Shown piece by piece: positions 12,123-23,200 of a DNA stretch of 64,000 nt. The notes beneath the pieces were generated by a model that was not told the DNA's origin, ran no database searches, and was given only the letters and a program-made list of their open reading frames with translations. A program made the position numbers and the translations under genes. Within the stretch, counting starts at the first letter, position 1; every line of letters starts with the position of its first letter. This stretch comes from Luidia sarsii (taxonomy: Eukaryota > Echinodermata > Asteroidea > Paxillosida > Luidiidae), in assembly GCA_949987565.1 (NCBI GenBank), contig OX465119.1:11182441-11246440 (forward strand), given 5' to 3'.

Positions 12123-12317
12123 GGGAAGCACTATCTGGGCTCGAGCCGCGGGTGGGTCATGAATAATTCAACATTATGACTTATATTATGAATAATGTAC
12201 ATGTACTACACAATGTACAGTGTACATGAACATATTAAGATAATATTCACTTCACTTCTACGTCACTTTGTTGAATTATTCAAGACCTACCCGGCTGGAG
12301 CCCAGATAGTGCTTCCC
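12123..12317. mobile_element. Foldback/MITE element with about 50-bp TIRs
   Basis: The ends GGGAAGCACTATCTGGGCTC and GAGCCCAGATAGTGCTTCCC are inverted copies. Complementarity continues inward to GAATAATTCAACA / TGTTGAATTATTC, around a short AT-rich centre. There is no coding content. Confidence 0.8.
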
Positions 12318-12738
12318 TTGTTGGATACCCATTATAGGTCAAATGGCCTACAGGGCGCAATCGGTCTATTGCAAGTGAATGAGCAGGGGGGGGGGGGTGG
12401 GGCTACTGTGAAGCGATAACTTAGCCTTTAAAATAGCTCCATACTTTATTGCTCGATTGCTCCAAGATTACTTGACATAGGCCTGCATGCACGAGGGCGG
12501 CCGTGAAGGGAATTCACATTTTTTGTAAAAATAATCTGATCAAAGGACATGTAAAGCTTCTACTGTACATGGAACGGATTGGGGTTGAAAACATAATTAG
12601 GCTATACATGCCTTTGTTCTAACAATGCCCCTCAACCCAAATCGGTATAAAATCACACCAGACTACATATAAAAATTATAATACAGGTATAATAATAATA
12701 ATTATGGAGTATGATAACATCGATTTCCTATCCCTTAT

Positions 12739-12880
12739 AGATCGTTTGCACTGGTAGCCATCTTTGGGGCCTTCTAATGTTATTAAAATTCAGTGACAAT
12801 GCAGGTACAAAGAGTGCACTCTTGCCTAAACAAGAGGAACAACGACTAGGCCCCAAAGATGGCCACCGGTGCAACCGATC
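12739..12880. mobile_element. Short foldback element with about 35-bp imperfect TIRs
   Basis: The left arm GATCGTTTGCACTGGTAGCC pairs with the right arm GGCCACCGGTGCAACCGATC. Both arms continue through a CATCTTTGGGGCC / GGCCCCAAAGATG core. There is no gene content. The interval 12320-12738 shows only a G run (about 12386) and short AT-rich repeats. Confidence 0.7.
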
Positions 12881-13004
12881 AGTACCTCCGATTTTGTGTG
12901 TCATTATCAATTACTTCCTAGTGTGTTTGGTTGCGTCAAAGCTTTGATTTACCGTTCCAAAGCTGGTATCTCCGATTCTTTATTTTCCCTGTCATTTGCA
13001 CAAT

Positions 13005-13345
13005 CTATAAATAAGTGATATACAAAAATGTTGCAAACTGCTTACTGACTAAAATCACCAAAATGCAAATCTCAAAATTTAGTGGGCCCGACGTTTCGAT
13101 CCTAGCAGGACCTTTCTCAAAGGCAGAGTGACAAGGACAAAACAGATACATGTACAGAAGGAAGGGAGAAGAGCGTGAATAGGACACGGAATTTGATACT
13201 CCATAATTATTATTATCCGTGTCATATTCACTCTCTTCCCCCTTCCTTCGTGTACATATTTTGTCCTTGACACTCTGCCTTTGAGAAAGGTCCTGCTAGG
13301 ATTGAAACGTCGGGCCCACTAAATTTTTAGAATCTATATATAACA
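13005..13345. mobile_element. Two R2 copies as a long inverted repeat
   Basis: The left arm carries the R2 core in reverse (GATCCTAGCAGGACCTTTCT) and the right arm carries it forward (AGGTCCTGCTAGGATTGAAA). The complementary arms extend over about 130 bp each, through the GACAAGGACAAAA, ACATGTAC, GGAAGG and GTGAATA..GACACGGA segments. The loop is a short AT-rich stretch near 13200. It is either a foldback element or a head-to-head R2 pair. Confidence 0.85.
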
Positions 13346-13542
13346 AGCATTTTGAAGGGCCAAAACAACAGCAAATCAACGATTACGTAGCCGATTCTCA
13401 CATCGTTTTCTTTAAATTTGTTCTATGGCAGCGCTGAAATGTTTCCCCGTTTTCCAAAATAATTAGAATTAAGTACTGAAGTACATGCACACACAAAACA
13501 AACAGTGTAGGCAAAATCACGCAGGCATATTGTACAGTATTA

Positions 13543-13762
13543 GGCCGTTTACGAAAAAAGGCTTAGGCTCGGGCTCAGGCTTCGTCTCCATCTGACAAAA
13601 CCTGAAAATCCAGGTTGTGGTTTGCTTCCGAATCTTAAGGTTTGTTGGCTTGATAGGTACAGGGTATTCACCATAAAAACTGGGGCCAAACGATGATATT
13701 ATAACGAATAAGAACAAATATGACCGAAGCCTAAGCCCGAGTCTAAGCCTTCATTTCGCCCA
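13543..13762. mobile_element. MITE, family M (inverted relative to the 10.35-kb copy)
   Basis: It begins TTA|GGCCGTTTACG, then GGCTTAGGCTCGGGCTCAGG. It contains ACCTGAAAATCCAGGTTGTGG and ends GCCTTCATTTCGCCC. The left flank TTA would fit a 3-bp TWA-type target site. Confidence 0.75.
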
Positions 13763-14732
13763 CTCCCAACTGGAGGAAAGCGCATGCGCACATCCAGCGA
13801 CGCGCGCGTGACCAAGTGCGTCCTGACTGGCGAAGTCAATTTGTATACGTCTAACGTATGACTAAACTACAGCGTTTGTATTTAACAGATAATAATAAAT
13901 AGATTAAAACTGAATAAAATCTATCTATAAGAGCTTAATTCTTATGTCTATATTGTACTACCCAAACACCACAAAATAATCTTCTCGAAAACTAAGTTCT
14001 TGACAATAAAAATTAGAAACACAAAAAATAAGAAGCACAAAATGTTCGCATCTGTCGTTTGTAAAGTTAAAAATTCTGACGATCACTTTTTCTATAATTT
14101 TATGGTGGATGAATACTGTAAACGGAAATCCAATGAAATCATTTTCATTCACATGTTAATTTGTCATAAAAATAAATACCGGTAAATGCCGTCTGAGAAA
14201 GAAAACTAACATTTGAAAAATCATTCCAAGGACAATTATGAACACATTCCAATTTCGAAGATTGAAAAGAAGAATTGTGGAAAGCACAAAATCATAGCAT
14301 AAGGTCAAAGTTAGCATTAATTAGAATCCAATTGCACAACAGTATCACGTAAACTGGACCCTACTCTCAGTTATTAAATGCCATATTTTGTTTGCTGAAA
14401 GTAGCCTTTTAAGACTTTAAAGCCGGTCATTGGTCCTATGATTGTGTTGTACCTAAAGCTGCCCACGATATGTTCAGTAGGAATAGACAATGAACTTAAC
14501 CCTAACCGTGCCTGAAACCCCAAAATACCCAAACCAATCCAAATTTAAAACTCCTCCAGAGGAGGGTTCGGCGCTACAACCGATCCAGTTTAGCCGCTAA
14601 AACGCTGTTAGGACACAATCGCCTTTCAACGTCCGATTTCAGGCAGCCATGTTGACCCGCCCGGCTGCACTGTTTGCATAACAAGTAATAATGCGTGGTG
14701 TAAGTGTGTGCACATTGAGTTTGTGTGGCGCG
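13763..14732. other. Intergenic, no feature recognised
   Basis: AT-rich for the first 600 bp, then mixed. No splice-bounded open frame with coding character is seen on either strand. The short open frames around 14.0-14.2 kb are A/T-driven. Confidence 0.5.
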
Positions 14733-14937
14733 CGCTTTATGCATACGCAGTGGCTGTTGTTACGGCAGTCGTCCGTGTGGTTCCCTGACTTGATTGTATT
14801 TCGTCAGCATTGCAGGCTGGTTGAACCAGTCTATTAGCTGATAGTCTGGTTCCAAGAGCTAAACATCCTGACAAATACTGTGAAGTCAGGGAACCAAACG
14901 GACGACTGCCGTAACAAAAGCCACTGCGTTATGCATA
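14733..14937. mobile_element. Foldback element with about 50-bp TIRs
   Basis: The left arm GCATACGCAGTGGCTGTTGT continues as TACGGCAGTCGTCCG..GGTTCCCTGACTT. The right arm is its inverse (AAGTCAGGGAACC..CGGACGACTGCCGTA..CCACTGCGTTATGC). The centre is about 90 bp. No ORF. Confidence 0.8.
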
Positions 14938-16391
14938 ATTTGTATGCATAATAAAGTCCACACTGGATGCGGGGCAGGGTGCGTGACTTTTAAAACCGAA
15001 AATCAAACCGAACCAGTTTTAACTGCTTGTGTACAACTTGCCCTCTGTGGTTACAGTATTTATAGCAGGCGTTTTAACTAACACGCTGTCTGAACACGTA
15101 TATAGCCAAAGTCTTAGGGCTCCTCTCTCGAAGTGGAACGTTTATTTCCAAAAATATAAATGCTGTTTCTTTCTTTTAGTCTAGTGCTCCTTTTTGTTCC
15201 ACTTCCAGCAATTTCAAGCCGGGCATTTCGGCCTCAAGGAAGGCAGGTCTAGCAAGGATCCACATGCCGCGCAGGCGACATTGATAAGATTTGCACCAAG
15301 GTCACTGTAGTCAGTTAGCTGTTTGTAACATTTGTATTTCCAGTTTTACTTCAAAATTGGATTCAGGCCCAGCTTGGATGAAAACCTAGTCCCCTCACAT
15401 TTCATTCCTGAAATTTTAAGTTCAACTTCAGCGTTGCGCAATCCCCAATGAAGTCTCAGCAGTCTCGCTGTAGAATGCAAATGAAATTGGAAAAGGCACT
15501 AAAAGTCACTAAGACTCATTTTATGGGAGTCGCTCATATCTTATCTCAATCTCTGTGGCTGAAGGTGTCAGGAAAATGTTGAGTCACAAGTAAATCAAAA
15601 AAGTGGGAAACAAAATAAAGGGAAAAGTAATTAATTGCGGCAAAATAGGAACGTTAGTCAGCCTCACAATTTGGAAAAATCAAGAGGGAATCTTGACGAA
15701 ACCAAATAAATTTTGGTACAAGGATAGCAAATACAGAATAAGCAGTCTGTCGAGGACAGGAATCTTCTTAGAAATCTGCCATAAAATGCTCTGTTGCAAA
15801 AATGGAAAATATCAGCTTGGCTGTGGCAGAGCACCATCATGACATATCAGACACAAACAACTCCAATCCACAAATCTTACCTTGGTTAATTCTTTTCCTC
15901 AAAGGAACAAAAAGTCTAGAAGAAGCAGGCCGTGCCAAAGGTATGAATGAATAAGTCATCCCAAATGCACACTTTCATTAAGGCACTTCCTCTTTTGTTA
16001 AACCTCAACGTGCCACGGTTAAAAACAAAACGCATCAATCTGCATTCATGTGAAAGAGATTCAGCCAAACACTCTCTCTGCCACTCGTAAAGTTTTGTTG
16101 CCGATAGCACAGACTACGACCTGCGGTCGATTTCACCAAACTTATCATAACTTAAGATCAATCGCAAGACAATGAGCGATGCACAGAAATCATACGGTGT
16201 ATCACAACTTACGATGGGTCATCTATTGTAAGTAGAGTTACGATGCATCGTACGGCTTTATGAAATCCACCCTAGGTATAACAGTGATACCTAATTAAAA
16301 TTTTAAGTGAAATAATACTTATTTTTGACCAAAATCATGAGGTAATAAATATGGAAGCTGTACATTGATCTTTATGTATTTGTCTCATCAG
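14938..16391. other. Intergenic, no gene recognised
   Basis: Mixed-composition sequence. Near 16.14-16.27 kb there are inverted GCATCGTA/ATCGTACGG-like words. The short open frames at 15.6-15.84 kb (+) and 15.9-16.1 kb (-) have no recognisable domain or splice context. Confidence 0.45.
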
Positions 16392-16627
16392 GGAAACACT
16401 ACCAGTTGACGGATCAAACGCGGAGTCTTCGCATACTCAAGGTGGGGGTTCGAAGGTCAAGGATCAATGACCCCTGGTGACCTTTGTGTCGAGGTCAAAG
16501 GTTGACGACCTTGGGATTAAACCTCCTCGTCTAGGTCCATTGGATTCGAGCCGAAGTTGGCCATGCCCTGTGAGGAGAGATGCACAGACAAGGAGAACGT
16601 CAACATGATGACGAAGAGACTTGCCGG
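16392..16627 (+). other. Candidate exon: 5' UTR plus 22-residue coding start
   Basis: An acceptor-like TTGTCTCATCAG ends at 16391 and a strong donor GG|GTAAGT begins at 16628. Inside, ATG at 16563 (context TTGGCCATGC) opens MPCEERCTDKENVNMMTKRL, then AG. Without splicing the frame stops at once (GGG TAA), so coding would require this donor. The upstream part of the exon holds a cluster of AGGTCA half-sites. No next exon was found on this strand before the minus-strand transporter gene, which makes the call weak. Confidence 0.3.
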
Positions 16628-16804
16628 GTAAGTGTGATGTTGGAATGTTACTGTCTTAATAGTGGATGTAAAAACACTTTAAAACATTGGGATTGGGAAT
16701 GAGCTGTAACTACACGGTTTCAACGCCTTCCTCAGCATATGCCATTTGGAAAGACAGCTAATTGGTTGCATGGAAGGAATACTAAGTTTAAGGTGATTTC
16801 TGAC

Positions 16805-16925
16805 AACGGGCAGAGAACACACCGGTAACTGCCCGAAACAATCAGTTACAAGCTCTTTTCAGAGCCACACTCATTCTCGAAAGAGAAGTATTACATGGTG
16901 TGACTGCAAACCTTCCACTTATAAG
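16805..16925 (+). repeat. SL repeat copy
   Basis: GACAACGGGCAGAG, TGCCCGAAAC, then the hairpin AGCTCTTTTCAGAGCC at 16851-16866 (one terminal pair lost). Next comes CTCGAAAGAGAAG, and then TACATGGTGTGAC. It keeps the hammerhead-like stem GGGCAG / CTGCCC. Confidence 0.8.
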
Positions 16926-17211
16926 ATGACTGCCTTTAAAGTGAACTGCCAACTATCCATGAAATCAATGTTAATCCTTTTTGTAACGGACACCATTCTT
17001 GTTCTGACTTTTTCAATCCTCCATAATCCTCCGGGTGTTGGTGAAGGATTTGGGAGGATTGAGGCAAGTATGAACATTTGCAGTTTACAGGGAATCCATG
17101 TACATGTAGGTGGTGGACACACTTCTTAAGAGACACGCCCACAAGAGATATCTTTTCCAAATCGCCCTTGACCCGTTGTCTCCACCACGAACAGCCTGGA
17201 ATCTCATCTGA

Positions 17212-20200
17212 TCAATCATCATGTCCAATGCTCAAGCCTACCTTCTCTGAAGAGGCAGAAGGACTCTTGGTAGATCTGCGTCTGCCGTTACTTTTCTTGT
17301 CTATACAGCATTTTCCTTCTTCACATAGTGTGTTTGGTTTACACAGCATATTGCACTCGATGTCATCAAAGACCTCACTCTCCAGGTAGTCCTAAACCAA
17401 TAAAAGAAAGTGCAGATGTTGTTAAGATAGCCAGGGATTGATTCCATAAAGCTTCAGGATACATCGTTACTCATAAGGATGGACAGCCCATTACTGTTGC
17501 AGTAGGTCGCAACTTTCCCACGCTTTGTTCTTTAGTGAGTCTGGCTTTAAGCTATGCACACCTTGTATGTTGTAACCCATCACCATCACTGTCACCATCA
17601 TCATCATCATCACCACCATCATCATCACCACCATCATCACCACCATTACCACTACCACCACCATCATCATCACCTTTGCCATCACCACCATCACAACCAT
17701 CACCAACACCCCCACCATCACTATCACCATTGTCACCATCGTTGTCATTGTCATCGCCATTATCACCGTCTTGACCGTCATCATCATCAATGTCATCCTC
17801 GTCGTCACTGCCACCATCATTGTCAATGTCATCACCATCATCATTCTTCTCTATTTCAAAGCCTCTATGCAAAATCCAAGCTCTTTCCCAACGTATCTTA
17901 CCTACACTACTCACTACACTGGAATTGAATTTACAAGGTTAGGGTTTGATCTCTGATACTTACGCCGATAAATTCTGGCTGTATGGTCGTGGAATGAATG
18001 CCCTGGTCATGCAAGTAGGATTTGATCTGCTGGGCTAGATTCAAGTAGTCCTGTATAGTGTGAAACGTAATGTGAGCTGTGGCTATGTACTTGTTGCCTG
18101 TCAACTGCCAGACATGAAGTTCGTGGACATTTGCAATACCTTGAACCTGCAACAGAAAAGAAATCCATTCAAATACTTAGTCAGGGCTCAAAATATCCAC
18201 TGGACCGTAGACCGAGTCTAGTGATTTCAGCGTTGGTGTAATGCTGAGTGTGACTGCACTTGACCGGCTGTCTAGTGTTTTTTTTGTTGCACCATGAACA
18301 AAATGTCATTCAGTAATTCAGATATTGTAAAACAAAAAATTCAGGTCCAGTAAGATTCTTCAGTTATTAGACCTGTTGTCTTGTGCATTTTTTTGTAAAA
18401 TGTGAGAAGTTCGTCAAATACAAACTCTGTAACTACCTCATTCCTTTTGTCTATTTCTGTCTTCGAACGAATGAAATCTTAGAGTCTGGTGTCAATAAAG
18501 ATTGGCGTTGTTGACTTGTTGTTTACTTACATCTTCCACGAGTTCTCTCTCAATTTGCTTGAGATCAATATCCGTTGGAATGGACTGAAGCAAGATCATA
18601 CTTGACTGCCTCACTGGAAAAGAGAATTAAAGACAAAGGAAACCACATGTATTTATATCTCCAAAATGCAAATGTTGATTTGGGTTTGCTAAGTCTTACA
18701 GATCACGTTTTCTCTGGAATTTTGTGAGACTGAGTTGGCAACTAATTTGCTGGGTAGATGAGTTTTGGTCTATCATGGATGCGCTATGTTGAGGTTCCAT
18801 TGGTCACAGATTGGATAGGGAATGAGTCTACAGCACTGTAATCTCGCCGTGTAGAAGCATCCAGTAATGTGCAAGGAAACATTCATAGATTAGATTAGAA
18901 ACATCAGGAGTCATGGGTTCGAAGCCCGCCCGAGCTGCCTGAATTTTGTTTATCAGGCATCGGTCAAAGCACTAAGCACTCAGTGCTCATTACGTCGAGC
19001 AGGGCAAACCCTCATTGATTTACATTCTCCTCGACGCAAACACCATGCTATATCTTTGAGGGAAAACCCTGCCACAGATGGAAGGGACTTACAGAGTGGA
19101 ATGGTTGTTGAAATGATGATGACCACAATGATGAGGCTCATAGCGGGGTCCACGTAGTGTCTCCACGGAAAGTCCGTCAGCCAGATGAACAGGGCACTGA
19201 CTATGACGACAACAGAGCCCAAGGCATCGCCCAAGACGTGGAGGAAGACACCTCGCATGTTCAGCTGAGCGGCTGAGGAACCTGTCAGGACAATCAAGTA
19301 CGAACCATTTAAGTACATCTCAAAGACGTATGATGACGGCAGCAGTCTGGAATATCAAGGACCAAGGGACACTGGGTGTCTTTTCAAGTGCATCAATCTA
19401 ACTACAAAGAAAGATGCAGCTTTCTGATAATCCTTCTTTTGTGTTCACTCCTCCACACTTCTCTCTTTGATCTTTCCCCTCCTCTCACTAATCCCTACAC
19501 TACTCCTTGCCCTCCCCTTTGATCTCACCCTACCAGCTTTACTCTTTGTCCTTTGTTTCTCATCCGTGTCCTATTCACTCAACCTTCCCCACTCCTTCGT
19601 GTACATGCATCTGTTTTGTCCTAGTCAATCTGCCTTTGAGAAAGGTCCTGTTAGGATCGAAACGTCAGGCCCACTAAGTTTTGAGATTTGCAGTTTGGTA
19701 ATTTTTGTCAGTAAGCAGTTTGCAACATTTTTGTATATCACTACAAAGAAAGAGGTTTGTGGTTTTGAGGTCCCAGGACATCGGAGTTCACATCAGCAAC
19801 ATAATATGGCGACCTCGCCTGTCTAATGGGTACCCTATACCCATACACCACTCCACCCAACACCTAGCCTACCTCCTGGGTCTCCTATACCCATTGGCAC
19901 CCAGTCTGCAACTGACACACTCCAATGAACTCCCACCTCCCTCCGTACCCGAGTGGTGACGCTAGGCGAGAAAGATCCCCTATGCTCCTACGCTCTCCAC
20001 AGCATTCATAATCACCGATAATGGTTGAAATCCAGCAATTGCCTGACGACGGGCAGAGTACACACTACCTGAAACATTGAGTTACCGGCTCTTTTCAGAG
20101 CCACACTCCTTATCTTAATGGATGATGTACATGGTGTCACCGCCAACCTCCTACTTGGTATTTCCACCATGCACACCTTCAAATCCTATCTAGTCTGAGT

Positions 20201-23200
20201 TACCGGCTCTTTTCATAGCCACATTCCTTATCTTAAGAGATGATGTACATGGTGTCACCGCAAACCTCCTACTTGGCATTTCCAGTCCACCATGCAAACC
20301 TTCAAATCTAAAAATAGAGCTGAGAAAGGTCCAGCTGAGATCAATATGCCAGGCCCTCTCTTTTAGGTTTGTTTTAGATTTAAGCTGGGTGGGATGTGTA
20401 GACAGCTTACCGTTGCTTGCTGCCTCTGTCCGTGAACCTTCCACAGACCCATCTTCAATCCTCACAGCCACCTCATTATTGACCTTAGATGCATCCAGGG
20501 GTTGCTCTGGTCCCGCAAGCTCTGATTCCGAGACATGTCGCTCCTTGATTTCCGTGGAGTTGTCCTTAGATTTGTTGTTGGCGTGGCTGTGACCGTTACC
20601 GTTTCCTCCCCCGTGACTGTGACCATGCGACATCCCTGGGGGAAGGGGAGAAGGTCAAAAGGTCAAACTGAGTCAAAAGAGAGCTCAAGAAGCATCACTA
20701 ATCTGATTTGGGTCAAGATTATTGGTTGATTTAACAAGAGTTTGCCCTCCTCGACGTGTGATTAACACTGTGTGCTCAGTGCTTTGCCTAATTAATTCTG
20801 GAGGGATTTAAACCCGCGACTCCTGCTTTCTTTATCACTGGATCACTGAGCTGGTCTGACCTTAAGTCAGTTTTCAAGAAAGCTATCAATCTTGTGTCAT
20901 ATGAAAATCTGGTTTCTTTTGGCTGGTAACCAATGAACGCTAGTGGCTTGTCAAGGATGAATTGGTTATGTCAGGTACCAGTTGCAGGCTTCCATTGCCG
21001 CAATGCCCCAGCAAATTGCTGTGATGTCCTTAAAAAAAATGTACATTAGGGCCACTTATGAAAGTTAATGGCTCTTTTCAGAGCCATACCCCTTATCTCA
21101 AGAGATGATATGCATGGTGTCAGCGCAAACCTCCTACATGTACTTGGTATTTCCACCGTGCAAACCTTCAAATCTTATCTACCGGTATCCCATAGGTAAA
21201 GTAACTGGCTCTTTTCAGAGCCAAACTCCTTCTCTTAAGAGATGTTGCACATGGTGTCACCGGAAACCTCCTACTTGGTATTTCCACCGTGCAAACCTTC
21301 AAATCTTATCTATCCCATAGGTTAAGTTGCCGGCTCTTTGCAGAGCCATACTCCTTCTCTTAAGAGTTGATGTACATGGTGAGTTACCGGCTCTTTTCAG
21401 AGCCATACTCCTTATCTTAAGAGATGATGTACATGGTGAGTTACCGGCTCTTTTCAGAGCCATACTCCTTCTCTTAAGAGATGATGTACATGGTGAGTTA
21501 CCGGCTCTTTTCAGAGCCATACTCCTTCTCTTAAGAGATGATGTACATGGTGAGTTACTGGCTCTTTTCAGAGCCATACTCCTTCTCTTAAGAGATGATG
21601 TACATGGTGAGTTACCGGCTCTTTTCAGACCCATACTCCTTCTCTTAAGAGATGATGAACATGGTGAGTTACCGGCTCTTTTCAGAGCCATACTCCTTCT
21701 CTTAAGAGATGATGTACATGGTGTCAGCGCAGACCTCCTACTTGTGATTTCCACCGTGCAAACACTGTTGTCTTACCATGCGTGCTGAAGAGACACAGAC
21801 CGATCCCGTTCACCACCAATCCGATCACCCCCACGATCAGCACCAGCATGGGCTCCTCAATCTCCTCCTTGACGATGAAGCGTTGGATGGCCTCCACGAA
21901 GATGGTAAAGCAGAGAGCCATGAGGAAGACGGCATTAACCAAGGCTCCAAGCACCTCGGAACGCTGCCAACCATAGGTGTTCTTAGGTGTGGACTTCTTA
22001 GACACCTGAGGCACGAACATGTAAAGAACTTGGGTTTAACAACGGACAAGTTGTTTACTGGGTTTAACAACGGATAAGTTGTTTACTGTTGTAAATGAAA
22101 CAAAGACCACCTGCCCATACAATACTGGTATAGCTTCTTTCCAGAACACTATCCTTATGTGACCAGTCCATCACACCTAGTCACCTGCCCATACAATACT
22201 GGTATAGCTTCTTTCCAGAACACTATCCTTATGTGACCAGTCCATCACACCTAGTCACCTGCCCATACAATACTGGTATAACTTCTTTCCAGAACTCTAT
22301 CCTCAACTATACATTGTTCATCTATAGGCTCACAAGACACGATGTCCACTGTCAGCACGGTCAGGAACCCCCATGTAGGCGGCAGACTGCTAGCCTTTAT
22401 CAAGCGGAGGGAGACACTCGCACGGTCTCAATTGATATCTGTGCTTGATTGTGGCAATGCTGGGTTCCGTTGCTTAGCGGTTCTAATCTTACTGACCTAG
22501 GCATGTCTGGGATAGGTCCTGCAAAGATAACAGCTGGCCTTGGACTTAACGAGATAATGAAGTTTCCATTTGTTCTTTTCCTTGTTGATCTGCCTTTGAG
22601 AAAGGTCCTGCAAGGTTTCATTACTGGCCTCTGACTTGATGAAATAGTTAATTGCTCGTCCTTGACAATTACTAGACAATTCTACTCTCCATAAAGCTCC
22701 TGCTAGCTTCAAAATGTCATGCCTCTTTACATTTGTTTTAGAAGAGTACATACCGGTAATCTATCCACCAGTGTTCTCTCTAATCATTGTGTAATACTTA
22801 GTACCTCTCTCCTTTTCCATTTCTTCTTCTCAGTAATATTGATCTGCATTTGAGAAAGGCCCTGCTGATACCTGGCTTCCAACATTTGAAATGTGTATAC
22901 GTGGTGTTTTTAATCTACTAGTCTGTTAACACTGAACAAGAAAGTCTTGACAGATTTGTATTATTTTATAAGTTATCATGAAAAATTATAAAATTCAGCT
23001 GAGCCGGGACTTGAACCCAAATAATTGTCAACTATCTTTGAAAGGGTGGTGGCCTCAATCAGAAGCCTTTATTTGAAATTAATTCACAAAATTAAAACCC
23101 AAACGCTTTGCCACACAGGACACACACTGTATACCACAGTGCCCATAGGGGTGTAGGCTCACATACCACAGGTCACCACAAAAAAACCCGCTGTGGAATG

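Noticed and set aside
17491..17928. Poly-His, poly-Met/Val and Asp/Gly ORFs
   Set aside because: CAT/ATC microsatellite in intron 6 of the zinc transporter; the His-rich frame is unrelated to the transporter's own His loop in exon 3.
21299..21788. Open frames of about 150 residues on both strands
   Set aside because: Created by the 57-bp (3 x 19) tandem SL array.
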